From assembly GCF_000236805.1 (NCBI RefSeq), contig NZ_AGFX01000030.1:124001-188000 (forward strand): a stretch of DNA of 64,000 nt, given 5' to 3'. Shown here piece after piece: positions 8,579 to 17,803 of this stretch; position 1 is the first letter of the stretch; every line of letters begins with the position of its first letter. A program made the position numbers and the translations under genes. The notes beneath the pieces are model-generated. The model was not told where the DNA came from, searched no databases, and worked only from the letters and a program-made list of their open reading frames with translations. This DNA comes from Paenibacillus peoriae KCTC 3763 (GTDB lineage: Bacteria; Bacillota; Bacilli; Paenibacillales; Paenibacillaceae).

Positions 8579-9568
8579 TCAGATTGATATCATAATCGAT
8601 TTTAGATCAGAAGCTAATGATTTAGAACCAGCTATCCCTTTCAAATATTTCAATGGGCCTGTTGATGACAAATCTATGCCTGATAAGCACTTTACTGATT
8701 TAACAATAACAGATTGATCGATAGGCTTATGTTTATCTTTAATGGCTTGTTCCAAAACAATGCTTCCTACCATTGCAAATGCATCCAATACAACAATATG
8801 AGTAAGTCTAAATTCATTGTAGTTATTCCATTCTTTCGGAAACATCTCTTCGATTGCTTTATAATACATTAATGTTGTTTCAAGAACTACTTCTTTTGGT
8901 AGTGATGATGCCTTCGGGGACGATGAAAACAACTTAACAATGCGGTATAAATTCTGCAAAGTAACATGACGCCCCTTGGTACGTTTTCCGATAATACTGC
9001 CAATTTGATGGAAAGGGCTATCTCTTCTAATAACAAGTTCTGTAGCAACCCAACTATTTACATCAGAATTCCTATTCAAATACTTATTCAAAGATGAGCC
9101 TATAGTTTTAGCCTTCGTATTAATAGTATCAAAAAGTTTTATTTCTTCATCTTCATCCAGATAATGGAATGCCATGAATGGGATTGATATATCAGCGCTC
9201 GTTTCATCTACATACATATCGATTCCATCCATTCGATGCTGACCATCCATTAATGATGCTTTCCCTTTACATAACAATCTTCCGAAGCTTGGCCGTTGTC
9301 TGTCATAGCAAATAAACTCCCAGTTCGAAGCTGCGTTTAATAGTATAGGGGTAAACAAAGATTCTTCACCCACTGACAAATAATTCGCAAAATCTTTCGC
9401 TCTCTTTACATTTACTGGCCTTTGATATCCCTTACCTGAAGTCATATCATACGGTTTTACATAGATGATTTGGGACCGTAATGTTGCAGGAAATGAACTT
9501 TGATAAAACACTTTTCCACGTAATTTCCCCATCACGACATTCTCAATTACGCCTTGATTTCCGTTCAT
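8579..9568 (-). CDS. DGQHR domain protein (DndB-like)
   Basis: The 329-residue product carries the signature DGQHR at about residue 108, in the context LMDGQHRMDG, and FDTINTKAKTI near 146. This is the arrangement of DGQHR-domain proteins, a family that includes DndB, the repressor-like member of DNA phosphorothioation clusters. No other dnd genes are in the window, so a role in sulphur modification cannot be assumed. The start is the ATG at 9568, placed 10 bases after AAAGGAG; the frame stays open upstream but lacks a site. It is divergent from the XRE regulator and shares its intergenic region. It sits in the island as likely defence-related cargo. Confidence 0.75.
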   Translation of the reverse strand: MNGNQGVIENVVMGKLRGKVFYQSSFPATLRSQIIYVKPYDMTSGKGYQRPVNVKRAKDFANYLSVGEESLFTPILLNAASNWEFICYDRQRPSFGRLLCKGKASLMDGQHRMDGIDMYVDETSADISIPFMAFHYLDEDEEIKLFDTINTKAKTIGSSLNKYLNRNSDVNSWVATELVIRRDSPFHQIGSIIGKRTKGRHVTLQNLYRIVKLFSSSPKASSLPKEVVLETTLMYYKAIEEMFPKEWNNYNEFRLTHIVVLDAFAMVGSIVLEQAIKDKHKPIDQSVIVKSVKCLSGIDLSSTGPLKYLKGIAGSKSLASDLKSIMISI

Positions 9569-9610
9569 TACATTGATACTCCTTTCATTGGTTAAGTTCA
9601 AAGTCATTTT

Positions 9611-9626
9611 AGATCTTTTAAGATCT
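9611..9626. promoter_or_regulatory. Palindrome in the divergent promoter region
   Basis: AGATCTT and AAGATCT flank a 2-base centre. The site lies between the divergent starts at 9568 and 9707, where an operator for the adjacent XRE regulator would be expected. Binding is inferred. Confidence 0.4.
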
Positions 9627-9706
9627 ATTCTCAATCGGAAATATATTCTATATGGGTATTTTAGCGAACGCATAATTTGCCTACTCTTATAAGAGGGGTG
9701 AAATAT

Positions 9707-10060
9707 TTGGAAAGTGTGTTGACTATAGTCGGTGAACGAATCCGATATCTAAGAAAAAACCGTGGATTAACTCAAGAACAGCTCGGTGAAAAAGTTGGAC
9801 TTCCGCAATCGTATATTGGTGGGATTGAAAGAGGAGAAAAAAACATTTCTATAGATACATTAGAACGAATTGTAAATGCACTAAATATTAGCTATGAAGA
9901 TGTTTTTAAACCGATGAAGGACATGAACAATTATGAGGTTGAAAAACGAATTGACATGATTTCGCTTAAGCTATCTGAACGCAACTTTGATGAAATTGAA
10001 ATAATACAAAATCTGGTGTCTGATGTTTTGAAGGCGTTCGATAAACGAAATCAGAAATAA
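9707..10060 (+). CDS. XRE-family transcriptional regulator
   Basis: The 117-residue protein has an N-terminal HTH_3 domain (ERIRYLRKNRGLTQEQLGEK, then GLPQSYIGGIERGEKNISID) and a short helical C-terminal tail. Such small regulators commonly control adjacent restriction-modification genes (C-protein type). TTG at 9707 is chosen because AGAGGGGTG ends 6 bases upstream; an upstream in-frame TTG at 9677 has no site. The gene is divergent from the DGQHR gene and 163 bp ahead of hsdR. It is the likely regulator of both flanking units. Confidence 0.8.
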   Translation: MESVLTIVGERIRYLRKNRGLTQEQLGEKVGLPQSYIGGIERGEKNISIDTLERIVNALNISYEDVFKPMKDMNNYEVEKRIDMISLKLSERNFDEIEIIQNLVSDVLKAFDKRNQK

Positions 10061-10115
10061 ACAGTAAAACTCAAAATGTCCCAATTCCCTTATTGATAAA
10101 CCAATGGATAACCAT

Positions 10116-10140
10116 TTGGTCATTGGAAATTCGTGACCAA
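10116..10140. promoter_or_regulatory. Inverted repeat upstream of hsdR
   Basis: TTGGTCA and TGACCAA are separated by 11 bases, in the 163-bp gap before hsdR. It is a candidate operator; no binding partner is shown by the sequence. Confidence 0.35.
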
Positions 10141-10223
10141 TATGATTCAATAAATATGCTATTCACATTCTATTTTTACTTCAATAGATCAAAAACAATA
10201 TAATTTCAGTCAGGAGAAAAAAG

Positions 10224-13200
10224 ATGAAGCATAATGAGAACTCACGAGTTAAGATACCAGCGATATTACACTTCTTGAGACTCGGTTATACATATCAGAG
10301 CAAAAAAAATGTTCATATCGACCCTAAAAACAATATTTTTATTGAGATCTTTAAAAACTCTATTAGCAAAATAAATAATAAAGAATTTGACGATACCACT
10401 ATCATAGATCTGATAAAGGAAATCGCTGATTTAACAGCAAACCTTAAAGACAAGGGAAAATCTTTTTTTGAAAGATTAGTCGGTTTTCAGTCTGTGAAAT
10501 TAATTGATTTAAAAGAGCCTTTAAATAATGATTTTCGAGTTGTCTCTGAATTAACATTTAAAGGTGATCGTGAAGAATTTAGACCTGACATCACTATTCT
10601 TATAAATGGAATTCCATTGGGGTTTGTAGAGGTTAAGAAGCCCAATAATCAGAATGGTATTCAAGCTGAATTTGGCCGTATGAAATATAGGACAAACATT
10701 GAGGAGTTTGTTCCGTTTTTTAATCAATTTCAAGTCCTTGGTTTCTCTAATAATATGCCATATGATGATAATGCTCGAATAAAATTGCAGGGAAGTTTTT
10801 ATACTACACCTAATGGAACGAAAACTACGTTTAATAATTTTAGGGAAGAAAAAGAAATAGCTGTTATTGAATATATTGATGAGGCAATAATTGATTTTGT
10901 GCTTAGAGATAATAATCTCATGTCAATTAGAGACACTTCTGAGTTTGCAACAAATTTAAAACCAGACACGCATATAAATAAATTTATTACTTCAATTTTT
11001 TCGAAGGAAAGATTAATTTTCTTTGTTAGATATGGGACTCTCTATGTTGATTCCCCCAGAGATGGACTACACAAGCACATTATCCGCTATCCTCAATTAT
11101 TTGCTATTGATGAACTAATAACAAAATTAGAAAGCGGCCTAAAAAGAGGAGTCACGTGGCATACTCAGGGATCAGGTAAGACTGCACTTGCGTACTTTAT
11201 GAGTAATGTATTAAGGGATTACTATCAGCAAAAAAAAATTATTACTAAGTTTTACTTTGTGGTAGATAGATTAGATTTGCTTCATCAAGCCTCAACTGAA
11301 TTTGCAAGTCGTGGTCTAACGATTGCAAATATTAATTCACGTGAGGATTTTAGAAACAATATTAAGTCCCCAATGATTGTGTCACTTGGATCTCAAGAAG
11401 GTAAATATGTTGAAACAATAAATGTAGTGAATATTCAGAAGTTCTCGGAAGATTCTACAGCATCAATTGAAATCAACAAAAATATCCAGAGAATATATTT
11501 TCTGGACGAGGTGCATCGAGGATATAAACCAAAAGGGACTTTCTTGGCAAACTTGCTGGGTTCTGATGCAAACGGCATTTTTATCGGATTAACTGGAACT
11601 CCAATCTTAAAAGAAGAGTTTAAAACAACAGACATTTTCAGCGATTACATTCATAAATACTATTACAACAAATCAATCGCTGATGGATATACCCTAAAAA
11701 TAAAGAAAGAAAACATTGCGACGCACTTTAAACAGGATGTAAAAAAGTTATTAGGAATTAAAGATGAAGAGAGAATTCCTGTTAAGGATTGGGAGTCTAT
11801 AACGAAGAAGCCTGTTTTCATTCAGAAGCTTAGCAAATATATAGAAGATGATTTCCAAATTTTTAGGAAAGATATTCATAAAGATAAAACTCTTGGTTTT
11901 ATGATTGTTACTTCATCATCTGATCAGGCAAGAGCAATTCAGGACTGGTTTAGCCAGAGTAGCACCTTAAAGACTGCACTTGTTCTTTATGATGAAGAGA
12001 ACAATAAAGACAAACAGGAGGAATTTAGAGGGAAACGAGATCAACAAGATGGCAACAATGTAGAGAGTGAATATGATGGTATAATAGTCTTTAATATGCT
12101 TCTTACAGGCTTTGATGCACCTCGATTAAAAAGATTATATTTGCTTAGAGAAATTAAAGAGCATTCATTATTACAAACTTTGGCACGGGTGAACCGTCCA
12201 TACAAGAATATGAAATACGGTTACATTGTTGATTTTGTTGATATTACCGAAGAATATGAAGAAACTAATCGTAGATATATTCAAGAATTAAAGTCTGACA
12301 TGATTGAAGCCGATAGTGATGATATAGACGATATGTTTATCGATGTAGAAAAAGTAAGGAAGAAAATTCAACAATTAGAGAATAGTTTGTTCAATTATAT
12401 GGGTAATATCGAAAACAACTTAGAAGCATTCCAAATTCAATTACAGCCTTTAAGTGAAAAACAGTTACGGGAAGTTAAATCGGATCTTTTAGATTATAGA
12501 GAGTGTTATAATGAGTTAAGAATGAGTCACGAAGATGTTTCAAATATCCCAATTGATAGGATAAATAAAGCATATTACGAAGTAACGAATCGGATCAATT
12601 TGAAAGTCGTTGAAAGATATCTCGATGATGATAATGATGATGATATTAGTGAGATTGACTTTACAAATCTTATCGTCGAATTTTTTAAAACTGGTGAGAT
12701 TGATTTAGAATTTACAAGCGAGAATGATATTCTCGAAAGAGTTAATGGAATTCGAAATGCTTTCTCATCAAATAATGATCAAGATGATCCACAGTTTCAT
12801 GAACTAAAAATGAGATATAAGAATATTATACGATCTTTCCGTGACCAAAAAGATACGACAGAAAAGACAAGGGGAATTTTGGAAAAGCTCGATTTATTGT
12901 TAAATGATATCCTTATACTTAACGTTCAAAATAACGGACTTACATCCAGATATAACGGTAATGATTCTTGTATGAGAATTCATAAAAAAATTCTACGCAA
13001 TTATAATGTGAGTCTTACGGACAGCATTGTTTACCAAGTAATCAAAGATGTAATTTTAGAAATGGAAACGCTTGTCGGACATATACACCGACCGACAAAA
13101 GTTGTTGTGCTACACCAAATTAAAAGACCCATTCATCGTGCGTTTAAAAAGCATGGAATTACATTATCTATACGACAAGTAGAAGCCATAGGTGAATATT

Positions 13201-13229
13201 TCGTTGAAGATCAATTTATAAATAAATAG
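10224..13229 (+). CDS. hsdR: Type I restriction endonuclease subunit R
   Basis: The 1001-residue protein is a full-length HsdR. The N-terminal nuclease domain has a PD-(D/E)xK core (RPDITI near residue 118, then FVEVKKP). The translocase has Walker A TQGSGKTA near 314, DEVH near 426 and motif III GLTGTP near 454. Motif VI-like LARVNRPY lies near 655, and a helical C-terminal region binds the methylase core. It cleaves DNA after ATP-driven translocation when the HsdM2S complex meets unmodified sites. The ATG follows AGGAG. Its own terminator separates it from hsdM-hsdS, so the nuclease and methylase genes can be expressed independently. Confidence 0.95.
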   Translation: MKHNENSRVKIPAILHFLRLGYTYQSKKNVHIDPKNNIFIEIFKNSISKINNKEFDDTTIIDLIKEIADLTANLKDKGKSFFERLVGFQSVKLIDLKEPLNNDFRVVSELTFKGDREEFRPDITILINGIPLGFVEVKKPNNQNGIQAEFGRMKYRTNIEEFVPFFNQFQVLGFSNNMPYDDNARIKLQGSFYTTPNGTKTTFNNFREEKEIAVIEYIDEAIIDFVLRDNNLMSIRDTSEFATNLKPDTHINKFITSIFSKERLIFFVRYGTLYVDSPRDGLHKHIIRYPQLFAIDELITKLESGLKRGVTWHTQGSGKTALAYFMSNVLRDYYQQKKIITKFYFVVDRLDLLHQASTEFASRGLTIANINSREDFRNNIKSPMIVSLGSQEGKYVETINVVNIQKFSEDSTASIEINKNIQRIYFLDEVHRGYKPKGTFLANLLGSDANGIFIGLTGTPILKEEFKTTDIFSDYIHKYYYNKSIADGYTLKIKKENIATHFKQDVKKLLGIKDEERIPVKDWESITKKPVFIQKLSKYIEDDFQIFRKDIHKDKTLGFMIVTSSSDQARAIQDWFSQSSTLKTALVLYDEENNKDKQEEFRGKRDQQDGNNVESEYDGIIVFNMLLTGFDAPRLKRLYLLREIKEHSLLQTLARVNRPYKNMKYGYIVDFVDITEEYEETNRRYIQELKSDMIEADSDDIDDMFIDVEKVRKKIQQLENSLFNYMGNIENNLEAFQIQLQPLSEKQLREVKSDLLDYRECYNELRMSHEDVSNIPIDRINKAYYEVTNRINLKVVERYLDDDNDDDISEIDFTNLIVEFFKTGEIDLEFTSENDILERVNGIRNAFSSNNDQDDPQFHELKMRYKNIIRSFRDQKDTTEKTRGILEKLDLLLNDILILNVQNNGLTSRYNGNDSCMRIHKKILRNYNVSLTDSIVYQVIKDVILEMETLVGHIHRPTKVVVLHQIKRPIHRAFKKHGITLSIRQVEAIGEYFVEDQFINK

Positions 13230-13235
13230 AGTCTC

Positions 13236-13265
13236 TCCCCCTCATATGTCTCGAGGGGGATTTTT
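13236..13265 (+). terminator. Intrinsic terminator after hsdR
   Basis: TCCCCCTC (13236-13243) pairs with GAGGGGGA (13253-13260), followed by TTTTT. Confidence 0.8.
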
Positions 13266-13357
13266 CCGTGTAGATTTTCATGTGGTATTCATAGCAAAAT
13301 TGATGTATTTGATGGTACACTTACGTATATCGTGCTAAATAGGAGGCAATCTGCAAC

Positions 13358-14914
13358 ATGAGCTTCGAAGAGTATTTGGGCCAAATGAAAAAGATGATTG
13401 ATGAATTAAAAGCTATGAGTACATCACTGGGATTAAGTAATACAGGTGATGAGTATAAAATTATTTCAGAACTATTTACTTACAAATTTCTGAATGACAA
13501 GCTTCTATTTGAATTCGAAAATCGCAGTGATAAAGATGAACAGTTCGATGATTTTGTTGATTTAGCAGGTATCGAAATAGCTAAAATGAGAAAAAAACAT
13601 TTGATTGATCATTTATATCATCAACAAAACGAAGATAATTTTCATGAGATATTTGACCTGGCTTTTATAGAAGTCAATGAACTCAATAAAGAAATTTACA
13701 ATATTGAGACTGCTTCTGGAAAGAAAAAACCTTTATTTGAACCGCTATCAGCTTATATTCGTGATGAAAATAAAGAGCTTGAGCTTGCTAAAAGAGCAAT
13801 TAATATCTTAGCCCGCTATTCTTTTAAGGATATTTATAAGGGTGGATTTGATTATTTTTCAAGTGTATTTGAGTATCTTATTAAAGACTATAACAAGGAC
13901 TCTGGAAAATATGCAGAATACTTCACACCGTTATTTGCTGGAAACATAATGGCAGAAATTCTTTATAATGATACTCCAGTAACAAATGTCTCTTTATACG
14001 ACCCATCAGCAGGATCGGGTACATTATTGCTTGCATTAGCTAATAAAATCGGTACAGATAGGTGTTCAATTTATTCCCAAGACATTTCACAAAAATCCAC
14101 TCAATTTTTACGAATTAATTTGATTTTAAATAAGTTAGCTCACTCCCTGCATAGTGTAATTGAAGGAAATACGTTAACTAATCCCGAGCATAAAAATGGG
14201 GAGGAACTTTTAGAGTTTGATTTCATTGTAAGTAATCCCCCTTTTAAGATGGATTTTAGCAATATGATCGAAACATTAAAGGCGGATAAGTACAATCGAT
14301 TCTTTGCGGGATTACCAAATATACCTAAAAAAGATAAGAATGGAATGGCAATATATGAGACGTTTTTACAACATGTAATTGCTTCGCTTTCTGAAAAAGG
14401 TAAGGCTTCGGTTGTAGTTCCAACTGGATTTACAACAGCAGCTTCAGGAATTCCAAAGAAAATTCGTGAAAAACTAATAAGGGAAAATATTCTTCGTGGA
14501 GTTATACACATGCCTTCAAATATATTTGCAACCACGGGAACATCAGTTAGTATTATTTTTATTGATAAAACTAAAACTGATGATAAAGTAATGTTATTAG
14601 ACGCTTCTAATTTAGGAGAGAAGGTATCGCTTGAAGATGGACAAAGAACTGTCTTATCAGAAATTGAAAGAAATAAGATAGTCACTTTCTTTAAAAGTAG
14701 AAAAGAAGAACCTGAGTTTTCCGTTCTTGTTACAAATGACCAAATTATTAATAACTCTTTTTCAATCCAAGCAGGACAATATGTAGAGTTAAAAGAGGAA
14801 AATCTGGATTATGACATTGATTCCAGACTTAATGAACTTCAAAATGAGATTAGAAGGATGATTGATAAATCGAGTAAACTTGATGAACATATTTTAAAGC
14901 TGATGGGGGTGTAA
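13358..14914 (+). CDS. hsdM: Type I restriction-modification methyltransferase subunit M
   Basis: The 518-residue N6-adenine methyltransferase has an N-terminal helical HsdM domain. Motif I DPSAGSGTLL lies near residue 216 and motif IV SNPPF near residue 291. These bind S-adenosylmethionine and the flipped adenine. Two copies join one HsdS to form the modification enzyme. The ATG follows AGGAGG. The stop is 4 bases before the hsdS start, so the two are translationally coupled. Confidence 0.95.
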   Translation: MSFEEYLGQMKKMIDELKAMSTSLGLSNTGDEYKIISELFTYKFLNDKLLFEFENRSDKDEQFDDFVDLAGIEIAKMRKKHLIDHLYHQQNEDNFHEIFDLAFIEVNELNKEIYNIETASGKKKPLFEPLSAYIRDENKELELAKRAINILARYSFKDIYKGGFDYFSSVFEYLIKDYNKDSGKYAEYFTPLFAGNIMAEILYNDTPVTNVSLYDPSAGSGTLLLALANKIGTDRCSIYSQDISQKSTQFLRINLILNKLAHSLHSVIEGNTLTNPEHKNGEELLEFDFIVSNPPFKMDFSNMIETLKADKYNRFFAGLPNIPKKDKNGMAIYETFLQHVIASLSEKGKASVVVPTGFTTAASGIPKKIREKLIRENILRGVIHMPSNIFATTGTSVSIIFIDKTKTDDKVMLLDASNLGEKVSLEDGQRTVLSEIERNKIVTFFKSRKEEPEFSVLVTNDQIINNSFSIQAGQYVELKEENLDYDIDSRLNELQNEIRRMIDKSSKLDEHILKLMGV

Positions 14915-14918
14915 TATT

Positions 14919-16142
14919 TTGAAACTAAGAGATATTACCCTTAATATTACAGATGGTAAGCACGGTGACTGTAATTCACAAGAGGGATCAGGATATTATT
15001 TTATTAGTTGTAAAGATGTAAGTAATGGTCGAATAAACTATAACGGAGCAAGACAGATTACTTATGAGGATTTTATTGATGTTCACCGAAGAACACGATT
15101 GGAATTGGATGATGTTCTCATAACTAACAGTGGAACAATCGGAAGAATGTGTTTTGTGGATGAGTCCGTAAAGATTGGTTATACGGTATTTCAAAAAAGT
15201 GTAGCAATAATTAAACCTAATCCAGAAAAAGTTATACCTAATTACTTATATTATTATCTATATAGAAGTGTTGATATATTGGTACGGCGTGCATATGGGA
15301 GTAGTCAAAAGAATTTACTACTTTCTGAGTTACGATCATTAAATGTAAACATACCACAGCTTGATACTCAAAAAATGATAGTCTCTCAAATTAAACCTTA
15401 CGATGATAAGATTCAATTAAACATTGATCTTATTAATGCAATTAAAGAGTATGCTCAATTGATATATCATAAATGGTTTGTTGATTTTAATTTCCCTAAT
15501 GAAAATGGAGATCCGTATAAAGACTTTGATGGTCAGATGAAGAATACAGGTGAAAAGGAAATTCCAATTGATTGGGATTTTGATAGTATAACAAAATTAG
15601 GTGAAATTGTTTTGGGAGGTACTCCTCCAACTGAAAACGAAAAATTCTTTTGTAAATGTGGGATTCCATGGATAACTCCAAAGGATCTGTCTGTAAATAA
15701 ATGCATGCATATATCAAGAGGAAACCTTGACATAACAGATGATGGCCTAAGGAATAGTTCGGCAAGGATTGTACCTAAAGGAACCGTTTTAATGAGTTCT
15801 CGTGCACCAATTGGATATTTAAGTATAGCAAAAAACTCATTAACCACTAATCAAGGATTCAAATCAATAACTCCTAAATCCGGTATTAGCTCAGAATTCA
15901 TTTACTATACATTGCAATCGTTGATGCCTAAGATTAAACGAATAGCTTCTGGTTCCACATTCAAAGAGGTATCTAAAGAAATGATGTCGAAATTGAAAGT
16001 AATAATACCTGAAAAACCTATCCTATTAAAATATGATGATATTATAAGGCCTATTTCGAATAAAATTAAGATTCTTGAAGAAGAAAATAACCATCTAATA
16101 GAAACTCGAGATCTTCTAATCAGAAAACTAATTAATAAATGA
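14919..16142 (+). CDS. hsdS: Type I restriction-modification specificity subunit S
   Basis: The 407-residue protein has two target recognition domains. The first spans about 1-150, followed by a conserved helix around 160-190 (LINAIKEYAQLIYHKWFVDF). The second spans about 215-370 (GGTPP, WITPKDL, IPKGTVLMSSRAPIGYL-like), with a closing helix ending RDLLIRKLI. The domains set the bipartite recognition site, which cannot be predicted here. The start is TTG, right behind the hsdM stop, using GGGGGTG at the end of hsdM. Both domains and both helices are present, so it is probably functional. Confidence 0.93.
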   Translation: MKLRDITLNITDGKHGDCNSQEGSGYYFISCKDVSNGRINYNGARQITYEDFIDVHRRTRLELDDVLITNSGTIGRMCFVDESVKIGYTVFQKSVAIIKPNPEKVIPNYLYYYLYRSVDILVRRAYGSSQKNLLLSELRSLNVNIPQLDTQKMIVSQIKPYDDKIQLNIDLINAIKEYAQLIYHKWFVDFNFPNENGDPYKDFDGQMKNTGEKEIPIDWDFDSITKLGEIVLGGTPPTENEKFFCKCGIPWITPKDLSVNKCMHISRGNLDITDDGLRNSSARIVPKGTVLMSSRAPIGYLSIAKNSLTTNQGFKSITPKSGISSEFIYYTLQSLMPKIKRIASGSTFKEVSKEMMSKLKVIIPEKPILLKYDDIIRPISNKIKILEEENNHLIETRDLLIRKLINK

Positions 16143-16230
16143 TGATCTTATAAAATTTAATTCATAATTTTGTTATTTCTATAGATTTGAAAACTTCAGT
16201 AAATAAAAGATAACACTGGATATGATCTGA

Positions 16231-16283
16231 TCCCCCCATAATAGACAGAAAAAAACAAACACTTCTGTCTATTATGGGGGGAT
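16231..16283 (+). terminator. Perfect 20-bp hairpin at the IS left end
   Basis: The arm at 16231-16250 is the exact reverse complement of 16264-16283, with a 13-base A-rich loop. It lies directly before the orfA start at 16289. In several IS elements a hairpin like this stops outside transcription or hides the transposase start; that role is inferred here. It also lies 89 bp after hsdS and could end that transcript. Confidence 0.5.
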
Positions 16284-16288
16284 TTCTT

Positions 16289-17418
16289 ATGGAGAAAATT
16301 AGATAAACGTACGATATAGCGTTCAAGAAAAAAGCTGTAGATTTATACTTAAAAGAGGGGATGGGTTACAAAACTGTAGCGAAGAAGTTAGGAATCGATT
16401 ACTTATGGTACGCCGGGGGGGAGGACATTTTCAGGCAGAAGGAATGACGGGTCTGGAAGAAAAATGCGGAAAAGCAAACGGACCTGGGATGGGCAGACCA
16501 CGAACGAGACATGAAGATCCGGAGGCCAAAATCAAACGACTTGAAGCGGAGAATGAATGGCTAAAAAAGCTCTTAAAGATGTGAAAGGTGGAATGGATTC
16601 GGTACTTTGCAACAAAAAATTTGCAGCGATTGAGGAGTTAGCCAAGAAAGGACATAGTGTCTTCCTTTTATGCCGACTCTCCCAAGTCTCCAGGAGTGGG
16701 GACTATATGTGGATGAAAAGGCAGCAGTTTACTTCTTCCAAGCAGCTTGAGGACGAACAGACCAAAATGAAGATAATGGAGTGCTGTAATGAGGTAAGAG
16801 GAATTTACGGATATCGACGGGTCAAAGTATGGATCGAGAAGAAATACGGACAGTTCCTAAATCACAAACGAATCCAACGCTTGATGAACGAGATGGGGAT
16901 CCAAGCTGTCATCCGAAAGAAAAAGCCTTTTTACGGCAAAAAAGAAGCATACGTCATTTCAAGTAAACTTTTGAACAGGGACTTCTACGCTGCAAAACCA
17001 AACGAGAAATGGGTCACCGACATTACCTACCTAATATTCAATTGACAGAAACTGTACCTGTCCGCCATTAAAAGCTTGTGATGGATCTCCTCAAAAAGGC
17101 AAGAAGGAAACGGAAGGTTCAGAGAGTCCTCATGCATAGTGACCAAGGGTTTCAGTATAGATCTCGCTAATATAACAAGCGTCTTAAAAGATACAAAATG
17201 ATCGCCAGTATGTCCAGAAAGGGAAACTGTTGGGATAACGCAGGTATAGAGAACTTCTTTAGCCATTTCAAATCGGAATGTTTTGATTGCTACACTTTTC
17301 GAACAGATGAGAAGTGAAACATGCTGTCCAAAGTTATATCCATTTCTACAACCACCAACGTTTTCAACAAAAATTAAACAACCTAAGCCCGTATGAATAT
17401 CGGACTCAGGCTACTTAG
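16289..17418 (+). pseudogene. IS3-family transposase orfA-orfB, disrupted
   Basis: orfA starts at ATG 16289 but stops at codon 6; the remainder reads AFKKKAVDLYLKEGMGYKTV (helix-turn-helix). orfB is recognisable from about 16557, with EVRGIYGYRRVKVWIEKKYG (HTH_21) and EKWVTDITYL, the first catalytic aspartate block. After a frame break the text reads HSDQGFQYRS, then [18 protein letters not shown], which carry the second Asp and the Glu, and finally NNLSPYEYR before a stop at 17418. Several frame breaks make the enzyme inactive. Confidence 0.85.
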
Positions 17419-17539
17419 TGCTGCTTTTTATTACTGTCTAATTGATAGGGGGCAGTTCAATATGCCAAGTGTCGTCTTTTAATTGGTTCTTGTTAGGTTT
17501 AAAGTTGATATATAATAATTGAAGTGAGGTGATATCAAA

Positions 17540-17749
17540 ATGAGTAAAGAGGATATGGAGTTCGAACGACACTTTCAACAAAAATTGCATGTAGAACTCG
17601 AATTACTTACAAATCTTTCTCATAGGCGTAAGAGGAACTCCGAGAAATCTTTCGACAAAGCTGGGAATGGGACAATTCCGCATTTAGAATTATTACGATG
17701 CCGTTCAACATTACCATCAAGAAAAATGGGAGATGCCGAGATAAGGTAA
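17540..17749 (+). CDS. Small hypothetical protein, possibly frameshifted
   Basis: The 69-residue frame starts MSKEDMEFERHFQQKLHVEL behind a good site (GAGGTGAT). The first 45 residues look like a charged helical protein. After that the composition changes, and the +1 frame (SWEWDNSAFRIITMPF...) looks at least as protein-like, so a frameshift may have broken a longer gene. It lies between the IS remnant and the recombinase module. The family is not recognised. Confidence 0.35.
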   Translation: MSKEDMEFERHFQQKLHVELELLTNLSHRRKRNSEKSFDKAGNGTIPHLELLRCRSTLPSRKMGDAEIR

Positions 17750-17803
17750 GATTTTGGATATTTTTTCAATGTACATAAAGTGATTCATAACATCTCTTAG
17801 GTC

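Larger units (their letters stand above)
16224..17459 (+). mobile_element. Decayed IS3-family insertion sequence
   Basis: The left end TGATCTGATCCCCCCATAAT is an imperfect inverted copy of the right end (minus-strand reading TGAACTGCCCCCTATCAATT). Both run on into TAGACAG. The span of about 1,236 bp fits the IS3 family. The transposase inside is broken. No clear direct target repeat was identified. Confidence 0.75.

Noticed and set aside
8579-9673. Complete dnd phosphorothioation system
   Set aside because: Only the DGQHR-type protein is present; no cysteine desulfurase, DndC, DndD or DndE genes are visible.
9677-9706. Upstream TTG start for the XRE regulator
   Set aside because: The clear AGAGGGGTG site lies after it and fits the TTG at 9707.
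14140-14685. 181-codon frame antisense to hsdM
   Set aside because: It lies wholly inside a well-supported gene, has no ribosome site and no family features.
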